Both the position numbers and the translations under genes were made by a program. Below are positions 10,431-19,692 of a stretch of 64,000 nucleotides of DNA, in pieces. Origin of the DNA: Mesostigma viride (Eukaryota; Streptophyta; Mesostigmatophyceae; Mesostigmatales; Mesostigmataceae); NCBI GenBank assembly GCA_009746045.1, contig RPFO01000715.1:64501-128500 (forward strand), written 5' to 3'. Under the pieces are notes generated by a model that was not told where the DNA came from, ran no database searches, and worked only from the letters and a program-made list of their open reading frames with translations. Within the stretch, counting starts at the first letter, position 1, and every line of letters begins with the position of its first letter.

Positions 10431-11125
10431 AGTTAACGCCAAGCGCATTGGCGTGATCCTGATTCGGCATATCTCTGCGATTCCAGCGGCACCGGAACGA
10501 GTTCATTCCGACAAGTATCAAGAAAGTTATGGCGTTCCGACTTCCCGGTCGCGCGCGAGCGCGAGCCGGCTGTTCTTCTAAGTCGGACGTGAATATTTGC
10601 CGACGACATATGGGGTCGACAGTAATTCCTGGGCTGACAGGAAATAGGTGATGTACCTACGACGGTATTGGATTAATACGTCGTACGCAGGAAATAGGAA
10701 CCTTAACCTGTGGTCTGTTGGTACCGCAGGCTTAGTCCTGGACTTCTAGGTGCAGATGCAATAGTCACTGTGGACTGTGCTCTGTGGTCACTGTGCCTGT
10801 ATGGCAGACCTACTGTATAGGAGTGGGCGCTGTACAGGTAGTGAATACTGTACCGGGGGTGTTATTACTGAGCAGGCCTCCTAGGCTGCTCAGGACTAGC
10901 AAGCACAGTGCACAAGTATATAAACAATAGGCCAGTGCCAAATGGGCATCTCTTGCGAGCCCGCCTCACGTGTTGTGCCTTGACTTGGCAAGCGCGTGTA
11001 CAAGCCTCAAGTGTGTGAGCGCTGTAACATTATCCGATTTTAACAAAGCTCCGTTTCCAACCATATTCACACATTGCTGCATTGCAACCATATCCTTCAC
11101 ATTGCGTGTGATAAGAACGTTAACT
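10431..11125 (+). repeat. Copia 5' LTR
   Basis: A 695-bp LTR with an 8-bp terminal inverted repeat AGTTAACG/CGTTAACT. A TATA-like TATATAAA at about 10,917 would set transcription start in the 3' third of the LTR. The sequence immediately downstream does not begin with TGG, so the primer-binding site is not the usual tRNA 3'-end complement directly abutting the LTR. Confidence 0.85.
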
Positions 11126-11217
11126 CAAATTACAACCAGTCTCAGCGGAACGGCCAGGAGGGTCGTTGCCGGTTGCGGTGTGCAGCGTTGACGACGCGAG
11201 GAGCTCGTCGGTGGTGA

Positions 11218-11896
11218 ATGGTGCAGGAGGAACAACGGCAGCAGGATTTCCGGTTTCGGCAGTCTGCTGGGGGTTCGATTTCTCCTGAATTACGTCGTGT
11301 CGTTCGGGATCTATCTTTATTGCTTGCAGATCGTCCGCCTGTAAATCGCAGCTTCGTGCAATTCGTCGACGACCAGGTCGAAGATTGGGAGCGAATTCTG
11401 CGACACGTACAAACCATCGTCATTCCGGAGCACCGGAGCATCGACGACCTTGAGCAGGAGCTTCACGGGTTGGTCGGCATCCAGACGGTGATTACTGCAG
11501 TAGCAGAGCGAGTGCGGACGGAGTTGGCGGCAAGGCGAGGCGAGGTTGCGGAGCAGCTGGCGCAGGGCGACACGAGTTTGTACCGACAGTAGCGGGCGCG
11601 GGAGTACCACGTGCTTTCGCAGGCGGCATCGGCGACGAGGGTGTTGCAGCGGGCCAGTTAGGCGTGAACGACGCGGAGCGGAGCACTACAGGCGGCTTGC
11701 AGAGGTCGGGGCGACAGCGGAAGCCATCGCCGGAGGACAGCGCGCGACAAGAGTCGGCAGGTTTCCAGAGCGAGTAAGAGTTCCTTTTCAGGAGCTGCCC
11801 CCGCCCCTTCGCGTTCGTGTGACGCGTTGGGAAGAGTTTGCACCTCTTGGGTACGATAGTGACCTTGAGGAGGAGCAGGGGGTGTCGCTGGGCTAG
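11218..11896 (+). CDS. Copia leader ORF, unknown, apparently frameshifted
   Basis: An open frame from 11,218 to 11,592 encodes MVQEEQRQQDFRFRQSAGGS and then a largely helical, charged segment (VEDWERILRHVQTI, AVAERVRTELAARRGEV) that looks like a coiled coil. An overlapping frame to 11,896 continues with ordered-looking sequence (FPERVRVPFQELPPPLRVR) and ends in an acidic LEEEQGVSLG. A further stretch before gag reads VPELIVVSDSDDER, which resembles a SUMO-interaction motif. Position between 5' LTR and gag, and composition, suggest the N-terminal part of a Gag precursor or a separate leader protein. Frameshifts or unrecognised introns break it; no known domain is seen. Confidence 0.4.
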
Positions 11897-12234
11897 GCGA
11901 CGAGACACTTGGCGACCACGAGGTGCCAAGATACAATCCGCGGGGTGCCAACGACGGGTTGTCACCTGTCTACTTACCAACGGTGACGATTCAGTCATCG
12001 CGGGCCGACAGCGGGTCGACGACGGCGCAGCAGGTAGCAGGGTACCAGAGCTGATTGTGGTGAGCGACAGCGACGACGAGCGACAAGGAGAACCAGGACG
12101 CGCCTGGGGCCAGCCGTGGTGGTCTTGCCTGAGTGGTAACACTTGGCACTTTCCTTTCTTGTTCAGTAGCTTATATTGCTTTAATTGCTGCTTGGCCACT
12201 TGGCTGGCTGTAGCAGATCTGAACAGAGGCCATC

Positions 12235-13421
12235 ATGGAGGATGGAGCTATCAACCAACAAGCGGGCTTTATGGGCTTCGGCGGCGCGGCGCTGGGATGG
12301 ATGGACGAGATGGACGCGATGGACGCGGTGGACGCGATGGACGCGGGGACGGCCAGGCGCTGGGAGACCAGGCTGAGGTGCCAGATAATCAGAGCCAAGG
12401 ATCGCAGGGCGGGCAGCACGCGCCAGCCGCAGATCAAGCGGCGCCTAAGCGACCAACCGTTGCTGAGGGGTACGCGGTGCTAGGCCAGTTTCAGTCCATC
12501 AAGGACAATTGGCAGCCCCGGGATGCTGAGAGGATGTTAGAGGACATGAACTTGTACACGGAGATATACAACGGTGACAAGCTTCGCATCCTGGCGTCTA
12601 GTGCCTACATACGGCAGTCGGCGAGGCGGCTGTTCAAGTTTGTTCGGGAGCGACACGCGGCGGGGGACACCTGGACGGCGTTTATGACGCGACTCAGGTC
12701 GTTCCTGAGTGACAAGAGGACCATAGATGGGTCCCACCTGAAGCAAGAATACCTGGACTACAAGCCCATCAAGGGGCAACTAGTGGTCCACGCCTTTGAA
12801 GACTTCGTCAAGCTGAGGGAGGACGCCATGGCCAAGGGCTTCTTCGTCGCAGATCGGATGGCCATGGGCGACTTTCTCAAGTCGCTGCAGCTGGATCCGG
12901 TCACCATGGATAATGTGACCATCCACATGCGACAGGTCCATGGCTGGGCAGCCATGACGGACCAGTTGTATGAGTGTTTCAGCGGCAAGTACGTGGGTGG
13001 TAAGCGCCCTCGTCAGGGTGATGAGGAGGCCACTGAACCCACGGTTAAGTCCATGAGGGGATCGGGCCACGGGGGCCCAGCGCCCTCGAGAGGGCCTGAG
13101 ACCTCTTCAAGGGGTCGAGGAAGGTCCAGGAGGGGGCGTGACAGAAGGGCTGGACGGGGGACCCCGCCGAAGTCGGGACATCCACAGTCCCAGTTTGACT
13201 TCAAGAGGGTGGGTGGTCCTCCCAAGGCTGGGCCCAGCAGTGGGACCTCACGGGACATCAGTCAGGTGGAATGTTATTTCTGCCAGGGGAAGGGTCACTT
13301 CAGGAATGAGTGTCCCTCGTACCTGAGGCAGGAAGGTCAGAGCAAGCCAGCTCAGGGTGGCAGCAAGGACAAGGCTGGTCCATCCCAGGACAAGGGCAAG
13401 GGCAAGGCTGCTGATCATTGA
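12235..13421 (+). CDS. Copia Gag (nucleocapsid with CCHC zinc knuckle)
   Basis: Gag packages the element RNA into virus-like particles. The likely start is the ATG at 12,235 (MEDGAINQQAGFMGFGG), placed just after a possible acceptor (GGCTGTAG) and leading into a 9-bp repeat that encodes Met-Asp-Ala/Glu units. The main frame lies one phase away and runs on to 13,421, so a one-base loss in or after that repeat is probable; upstream in that frame there is no stop back to 11,838. The main frame has a helical capsid-like region (about 12,480-13,000, typical of UBN2-type copia Gag), a Gly/Arg-rich basic linker, and a CCHC knuckle CYFCQGKGHFRNEC near 13,270. It ends in a Lys/Gly-rich tail 33 bases before the pol frame. 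Confidence 0.8.
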
Positions 13422-13454
13422 CTTGAGCCTGCACACATCCCTGAACCCTGGAGG

Positions 13455-16400
13455 GTGCCCCCAGGGGTGTGTAATGAAGCTGCTAGTGACAGCAGTGAGG
13501 GGCAGCCCCATGCTCTAGTGAAAGAGCCTATTGGACACGATGGGGCAAGCTTGGTTACCACAGAGAGTATGCCAGCTGTAGCTGCAGTGGTTACTCGCCA
13601 ACGTGCCCGCCATGGCGGTGCTGAGCCTGAGGTAGGACCTGGTGATGTGGACCCAGGTGGATCTCAGAAGCATTCTGACCGTGCAGGACTGGCACAGGAT
13701 GGTCAGGATGAGGATAGGGCTGGAGACAGTCTGACAGGCACGACCCTGGTGCCTCCTGTACATAAGGGATCTGTACATACCTTGAGTGCTAATAATGACA
13801 ATAAAAGGTTTTCTCTCTTGTATGACATTGCCTCAAGGTTGCATACCATGTTTGGCCATGCAGCTCAGTCTTTGCAAGTTGCTAGACGGCTGGGAGGAAG
13901 TGAGTTGTACTCCATCTGCCAACAGGTTGCTCAAGCTTGCAAGTGCAGGCTAGTTGCTAGAAAGCCCAAGCAGTCTCATGCCAGGACTCCTATTTTGCAG
14001 CCAGGCCATGTGCAGGTAGATATTCAGAGAATCAGGGGTTTGAAGCTGCTGGTGGCAGTGGACAGATATACCAAGTACAAGACCCTAGAGATCCTGCCTG
14101 ACATGGAGAAGCCTACATTGATTGCTGCTCTGAAGTTGACAAGGAGCAGGTACCCTGGGTTGGAGTTGTTGCAGTGTGACATTCAGTTTGAGTGCTGTGA
14201 GAACCTGCCAGAGTTTCCAGAGTTGCTGATTACACCCAGGGAGAGCCACGGCCAGCAAGGGGTGGTGGAGAGAGCCATCCAAGAGATCAAGACTGTGCTG
14301 CTGGTGGAGAGGATTCCAAGGACGTCATCTGCCATTGTGACATCTGCATGGCTACGTTCTGTGGAGGACAGGCTGAACCTGAGGACTCCCATGTTCTTTG
14401 GTGACATTGCCATCAATCCTCTTATGCTGCATACCAGGATGCTGCCAGCTGATGCTGAGCAGGCATGGAAGGAGAAGCTAGAGGCCAAGTTCCTCAAGCT
14501 GAGGCAGAAAGACAAGGGCTGGAGTGTCCTAGAACCTAACGTTGGACAACAGGTTGTTGTGTGGAAGGAACCAAGCTTTCCAGGGAAACGTGGCAGCTGG
14601 CATGATGGGGTGGTGACCCGAGTAGAAGCCGCTGGCCATAAGTGCTGGGTGGCCATTGATGGCTCCCAAGCAGTGCACCGTCTGTCCTGGTCAAAGATCC
14701 GTCCCCGGGGAGGTAATCAAGGAGACCTCTTCCAGGTGCCCGCTGGTGTACAAGGCGGGGGTGACGTGGAGCTTCCTGATCAGGGTGCTACAGCTGTATC
14801 GAGCCCTCAGGGTGACCCTGGCCCGGCCCCTGGGGTACCTTCACATACGGTGGTTGGGCAAGCAGGCGGACAGGCTGCACCTCCGGAACGGCCCGACACC
14901 AGGCCTAGGGGTGTGCGTCTATCAGATATTGTACAGGCTTTGCAAAGAGCCAAGAAGGAGCCTAAGGTGTCCAAGCTTGTCCAGTTGGATGAACCTGAGG
15001 TAGCTGCCATGGAGATAGATACCAATGCACAGGTTTCTGTCATGGGACCTCAGCATACAGGAGAACTGCTGGTCGGAGAACCAAGTTGCCCCTGGGTGTC
15101 TGATTTCAGTGGTAGGACGCATCTAAGGGTGTTGGGAGAGGTTACTGCCCCTGTCATGGGTGTGGATGTGACCTTCCTTGTCCTAGAGGACTATGATGGC
15201 CCTGTGATTTTGGGTCAGAATTTTCTGGGCAATCCTGGGATTTCTATCAGAGCTACAGCTCTGAGAAGAGATGGCTGGGGGATGATTCCCCTAGAAAATT
15301 TCAGGACAACATTTCCAGTCAGGTGCAGGGCCAAGCCGGTCAAGGGTGTAAAATGGGATGAAGGGGAGGTGCCCCCAGCGGCCAGTTTGGTGATTCCAGC
15401 TGTGTTGCACCCCAGCAGTATTGGCATAACTCACAGGAGCCTTGCTGCACACTCTCCTTTGACATATGACCAGCTGGTCCAAGAGATGAGCTCGCCTACT
15501 TTGTTTGAGGCTTGGAAGCTCGCCTTCTCCAAGGCATTGGAGGAGTGGTTGCAGTTTGAGTGTGCTGCACCAACAGACAGACGTCCCCCAGCATCAAGGA
15601 AGCTTGCTTTGAGATTTGTGCTGAAGAGGAAGGTTGTGGATGAGGTATCAGTGCCCCATGTCAGGCCTGTCCTGAATGAGTATCACGGCACGGGGAGTCT
15701 GCCAGGAGAGGAGCTATACACGCCAGGGATGCTACACGACACATGGAGAATTTTGCTATGTCTCTACGTGGGGTTGCTGAACAGGGGAGCAGCTATGTCA
15801 TCAGTGCTGCTGGACTTCAAGAGGGCATTTTTAAAATCTGATCCAGAAGTGGCCAGGAGGGTGTGGAAGCAGGATGAGCCTTACTGTGTTGAGGTGCCTG
15901 CCATCTGGAAGCTGGAGCTGCATCAACAATTCCTGGTTATTCTGAAGGGCCTGGAAGGACTCAGGTCGAGCCCAATCATCTGGAGACTCACGCTGCAGGA
16001 AGCTCTGATCAGTGAGTGTGGCTTGAGAGTGTCTTCAGTTGATCCCTGTTTGCTGCTGGCCCAATGGGAGGGTCTGCCAGTGTATGCTAGTTTGCATGGA
16101 GATGATCTGCATTTGCTAGCCCCCACGACCTGGCTGAAGAAGTTTATTCCTGTCATCAGTGGCAAGTTTTCACTGGGCAAGGAGCTGTGGCAGGAGCCCA
16201 ACAAGCCTGTAGTGTTCTGTGGAATGCAGGCTACCCTGTTCAGGAGGGACGGGGAGTGGAGTATCAGGCTTCAGGCTGGAGGAGATTATAAACAGACCAT
16301 TGTGAAGGCCTTGCCAGAGAAGATCACCCAGGCTGCAGGACCTGAGTTGAGAGGCATGTGGGCCTGGTTTGCCAGCATCTGTGGTCCGTCTTTGATGGTC

Positions 16401-17012
16401 CATAGCAGAATGCCTGATGAGGTGCTTGAGGATGAGAAGCCTCGAGTCATAGCCCGGTTGGTGGAGAGTACCCCTGATCTGATTTTGTCTGGGATTGACT
16501 TTACCCAGCCTATCACCTTGGAGATCTTTGTTGACAGTTCCATGGATGCTCGCCAGGTTACCAAGGTCAGGGGGAGATCTGCTGCTCTGTTTGCTTTTTA
16601 TCAGAGCAGGGCAAGTTTGTTCAGCTGGTACAGCAGACTGCAGAAGAGGGTCTGTATCAGTTCAGATGTGGCAGAATGCAGGGCCATATGCGAGGGGATC
16701 CAGTCCAGCCTGTACATAAAGGAGTTAATGCTGGAGCTGGCTTCAGTTACCCCTTGGACCTTGCAGATGGAGACGTTGTTGCTAACAGACAGCATGGGTA
16801 TGGTCCAGTTTGTTCACAAGCAGCTGGCCAGGAGCCGGGACCTGGATTATTTGTTGCTGAAGGAGTTGGCCAGTTTGGTTGACTTGAAGCATATCCCTGG
16901 CGAGGAGAACCCTGCTGATGCATTGACAAAGCTGCCACACAAGGCCCCAGCCCAGTACAATGTACTGAGGAAGCTCATGAATGCTGACTGTCAAGTCGGT
17001 CTATCTGTCTAA
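13455..17012 (+). CDS. Copia Pol: integrase, protease-like, reverse transcriptase, RNase H
   Basis: An 1185-residue uninterrupted frame. Integrase: zinc-binding H130, H135, C155 and C162/C164, then core D189 (HVQVDIQ), D242 (LLQCDIQ) and E272 (QGVVERAIQE). A retropepsin-like domain follows at about residues 515-595, with EIDTNAQVSVM near 522 where DTGA is usual, and VILGQNFL near 585. Copia-type reverse transcriptase follows: VLLDFKRAFL near 783 and LHGDDLHLL near 882, where the usual box is YVDD. RNase H starts at EIFVDSS (about 1024), with LLLTDSMGM near 1109 and the C-terminal copia signature HIPGEENPADALTKL. The usual copia order places protease before integrase; no protease motif is seen there. 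The frame has no premature stop, so the protein may be functional despite the altered YVDD and DTG boxes. Confidence 0.88.
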   Translation: MPPGVCNEAASDSSEGQPHALVKEPIGHDGASLVTTESMPAVAAVVTRQRARHGGAEPEVGPGDVDPGGSQKHSDRAGLAQDGQDEDRAGDSLTGTTLVPPVHKGSVHTLSANNDNKRFSLLYDIASRLHTMFGHAAQSLQVARRLGGSELYSICQQVAQACKCRLVARKPKQSHARTPILQPGHVQVDIQRIRGLKLLVAVDRYTKYKTLEILPDMEKPTLIAALKLTRSRYPGLELLQCDIQFECCENLPEFPELLITPRESHGQQGVVERAIQEIKTVLLVERIPRTSSAIVTSAWLRSVEDRLNLRTPMFFGDIAINPLMLHTRMLPADAEQAWKEKLEAKFLKLRQKDKGWSVLEPNVGQQVVVWKEPSFPGKRGSWHDGVVTRVEAAGHKCWVAIDGSQAVHRLSWSKIRPRGGNQGDLFQVPAGVQGGGDVELPDQGATAVSSPQGDPGPAPGVPSHTVVGQAGGQAAPPERPDTRPRGVRLSDIVQALQRAKKEPKVSKLVQLDEPEVAAMEIDTNAQVSVMGPQHTGELLVGEPSCPWVSDFSGRTHLRVLGEVTAPVMGVDVTFLVLEDYDGPVILGQNFLGNPGISIRATALRRDGWGMIPLENFRTTFPVRCRAKPVKGVKWDEGEVPPAASLVIPAVLHPSSIGITHRSLAAHSPLTYDQLVQEMSSPTLFEAWKLAFSKALEEWLQFECAAPTDRRPPASRKLALRFVLKRKVVDEVSVPHVRPVLNEYHGTGSLPGEELYTPGMLHDTWRILLCLYVGLLNRGAAMSSVLLDFKRAFLKSDPEVARRVWKQDEPYCVEVPAIWKLELHQQFLVILKGLEGLRSSPIIWRLTLQEALISECGLRVSSVDPCLLLAQWEGLPVYASLHGDDLHLLAPTTWLKKFIPVISGKFSLGKELWQEPNKPVVFCGMQATLFRRDGEWSIRLQAGGDYKQTIVKALPEKITQAAGPELRGMWAWFASICGPSLMVHSRMPDEVLEDEKPRVIARLVESTPDLILSGIDFTQPITLEIFVDSSMDARQVTKVRGRSAALFAFYQSRASLFSWYSRLQKRVCISSDVAECRAICEGIQSSLYIKELMLELASVTPWTLQMETLLLTDSMGMVQFVHKQLARSRDLDYLLLKELASLVDLKHIPGEENPADALTKLPHKAPAQYNVLRKLMNADCQVGLSV

Positions 17013-17517
17013 AAGCTGAGAGCTGGGTGCTTAAGTCTCTGGATATCAGGCTGGGAGCTTGATTGTACATAATCCTGAGCACACCTTGAGGGGTGAGACA
17101 TGTCTCTGGTGTGGGAATGTCTGACATTGTCTCTGATGGAGAGATGTCTATCTGGGGTTTTCATCTCAGTCTGAGGTTTCCCCAGATCTGTGGTTTGTGG
17201 GCGGGGTTCGATTCCCTGGTGCCGTCTTAAGGCGGAGTTTCACGGACTGGCTGACCCATCCACCATGCTGGTGAGGTGGCGACAGGTCCCCTGATTTTCC
17301 ACGGTTGGAACGAGTATGGGAGCTTGTGTTTTGCATGTGCTTCGCGTAGATGTTGTGTCTGGTTCGATAAGGGGCAGCAGACCGGCGCCGACTCCCGTCT
17401 GGGGGTCAGCAATGTTTTCTGATGAGCTGTTGTGGGTGATCTGTGGGGTTTCGCCTAAGGTCCTGAAGGTTGTACATACTTCTCAAGTTCTTAGCTGAAC
17501 ACCTATGGGCTGCCACA
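17013..17517 (+). other. Copia 3' untranslated region, first part
   Basis: Non-coding sequence between the pol stop and the gypsy-1 insertion. It is recognisably shared with the reverse complement of 63,300-63,740 (for example GGGTTCGATTCCCTGG and TGCTGGTGAGGTGGCGACAG), part of a related copia copy. CCACA at 17,513-17,517 is the gypsy-1 target site. Confidence 0.75.
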
Positions 17518-18099
17518 TGTTACGTCCCGGCCCTTTAGGTCGGACGTAACAATGGAATAAATTACTAAGGCCTTGTGGCCGTTGTACTAAGTTTTATGGA
17601 CAATGACTCTTGCGTGAATTGGACTAGCTATTTTGGTCCTAGGTTGCCCTTTTAGGTACCGGTGCGGTGGCGCCGCGTCAGTTCCGAGTCCATTTGTGGT
17701 ACTAGACGTGGATCCTGTAGTTGAGGGTCGATGTCGGCCCGGATCCTACGTGGATTGTTTGGCTCGGATTGGTCCAGGGAAATTGGCATGTATCTGCGCC
17801 GCAATCAACCTAGGTTAAATTGGTCCGAGGACGAGAGTCTCGTCCTCTTGGTTTAATGAATGATAAGTGCGAATACGCCTACACATTGAGCCCGGGGCAT
17901 TATCCATTTGTGATTGGTATTGCTAGCCATTATAAGTGTGAACTAATTAGCTTGGCATTAAGCCGTGATGCCAGATATCTCACGACTCACGTCGTGAAGC
18001 GCAACCTACTTTAGGCTATCCTGAATTATTCCTAATTCCGGCAAGAAGGGTCTTTCGCTACGTAGCTCAGGCTAGGTGTGTCTGGGCTGGGACGTAACA
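17518..18099 (+). repeat. Gypsy-1 5' LTR
   Basis: 582 bp, beginning TGTTACGTCCC and ending GGGACGTAACA. An inverted copy of the terminus (GGACGTAACA) lies within the first 35 bases, so the LTR start alone can fold. A primer-binding site of the form TGGTTATCGGAGG begins one base after the LTR, similar to an initiator-Met tRNA 3' end complement. Confidence 0.93.
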
Positions 18100-18832
18100 C
18101 TGGTTATCGGAGGAAATGTGCTGGAAAGGTTAGCTAACTCTCGCGGAGAGGGTTAGTGAGCCAATTGGGATACCAAGGCTGAGTTTGACGTAGGTAGAGG
18201 TTCCGGAATTCAACGACTGCTGACTGGTCGGCGGCCAGCCCGTAAAGGGATTCAACGACGACCTAGCCAGCAAGCGGCCAGTCTGGGATACTCGGCGGGG
18301 CTAGCAATAGTCCTGTGGTGAGGTGCTGTAAACGATAGCGTTCAGCTCTCCTGTTTTCAACGACACCTAGTGGCGGCCAGGGCTTGCCTTCAACGACACC
18401 GGGTGGCGGCCAGCTCAGGAGGATTTAACGTCATCGATTATGGTGCGTCCCCTAGATAGGATACAAGCGATGCCTGTGGAAGGCTAGCTGGCTTGCTCGC
18501 TTTCTCTCCGGGTTCGCACGCGTAGGGGTTCTCGTTACACGTTGTGCCTCTATAGGGTGTGAATGTCGTTGGTTCGAATGGAAGTTGCGGACGACAACCA
18601 TTCGTTGTTTTACATGTTGTGGGGGTGAATACCGTCTGGCTGTTGCCGACTGTGTTGACGGTGTTTACCTCCGTGTAATCGTTGTATAGCCTCTTTGCCG
18701 CGGATGGCGGGGGGCGTGTGCTGTACTACACTCCGTGCTCCCTCCTCGTTTGTTTAAGGTCACTGCATTAGAGGTAGCCTGGGTTTCCCCTTTCTCTCCT
18801 GCTTGCAAGCCGCTGCCAGACTATGATGTAAC
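18100..18832 (+). promoter_or_regulatory. Gypsy-1 5' leader with a fourfold repeated motif
   Basis: Untranslated leader between primer-binding site and first ORF. The pair TTCAACGAC...GCGGCCAG, separated by about 7-14 bases, occurs four times (starting about 18,209, 18,251, 18,356 and 18,389). Repeated short motifs in a retroelement leader could serve RNA packaging or dimerisation; this is inference. Confidence 0.55.
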
Positions 18833-19171
18833 ATGCCCCGACGTAAAATAAACAAGGGTGGACAGTCTGGATATCCTTACTATGCAGTAGCTCACGACGG
18901 GGATAAGGGTAGACCTGCTATATTCTACAGCTGGAAGACTTGTGAGGAACACATTAAAGATAAGATATTGTCCCAAGGCTCTAGTGCTAAGTGGAAAGGG
19001 TTTGATAACATTACAGATGCAGATAGGTTTGTTAGGGAACACATGCCATTGCCTGAGGGGATGCACATCACACGTGAATGCTCCAAGCCACCCACGCTCA
19101 GCAGCCAGGGGGAGGGGACAGCAGTTACAGTTACCTTCTCTCAGCTGACCATTGGCCCTAGCAAACAGTAG
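18833..19171 (+). CDS. RNase H1-type hybrid-binding (viroplasmin-like) domain protein
   Basis: A 112-residue ORF starting MPRRKINKGGQSGYPYYAVA. It matches the hybrid-binding domain found at the N-terminus of eukaryotic RNase H1 and in caulimovirus viroplasmin: the YYAVAHDGDKGR opening, the aromatic IFYSWKTCEEHI segment, then SAKWKGFDNITDADRFVRE where the family has a Lys-x-Phe and a helix. That domain binds RNA/DNA hybrid or double-stranded RNA. Here it is a separate small ORF before gag, followed by a Ser-rich linker and a short beta-like tail (AVTVTFSQLTIG). Role inferred: binding the hybrid intermediate during reverse transcription, or aiding translation as viroplasmin does. The related gypsy-2 seems to keep a similar tail but not the domain. 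Confidence 0.8.
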   Translation: MPRRKINKGGQSGYPYYAVAHDGDKGRPAIFYSWKTCEEHIKDKILSQGSSAKWKGFDNITDADRFVREHMPLPEGMHITRECSKPPTLSSQGEGTAVTVTFSQLTIGPSKQ

Positions 19172-19298
19172 AGGATACTATTACTAGGAAGTAATACTAG
19201 GTTCTATATCTATAGATCCATAGCACGTGGTTGCTCTTTCTCTCTCTCTTCTTTCTGGGGAGGTGATGCCTGCTGTGTAAGGTACCGGTACGAGCACC

Positions 19299-19592
19299 AT
19301 GCCAACACGGTACCAGACAAGGAACGCCAGAGAGACAGAAGACGAGCTTAGGGAGAGAGACCCAGATAATAGAGAGATAGAACCGGTAGACGACCACGAG
19401 CACGGTACAGAAGGGCTAGAGGTACCACCACAAGTAGAGACAGGTACAGGTGAGGTCATGGAGAGACCTGTGGAAGGCTCCCTACGATCCAGACCTAGCT
19501 CCCCAGTGGATGGGGACAATATAGACGCCTTAACCAGGCAGAGAGATGACAGTAACGACCGAGAGAGGCTCCACGACTACCCGCAGCAGCAG

Positions 19593-19645
<53 letters not shown>

Positions 19646-19646
19646 A

Positions 19647-19692
<46 letters not shown>

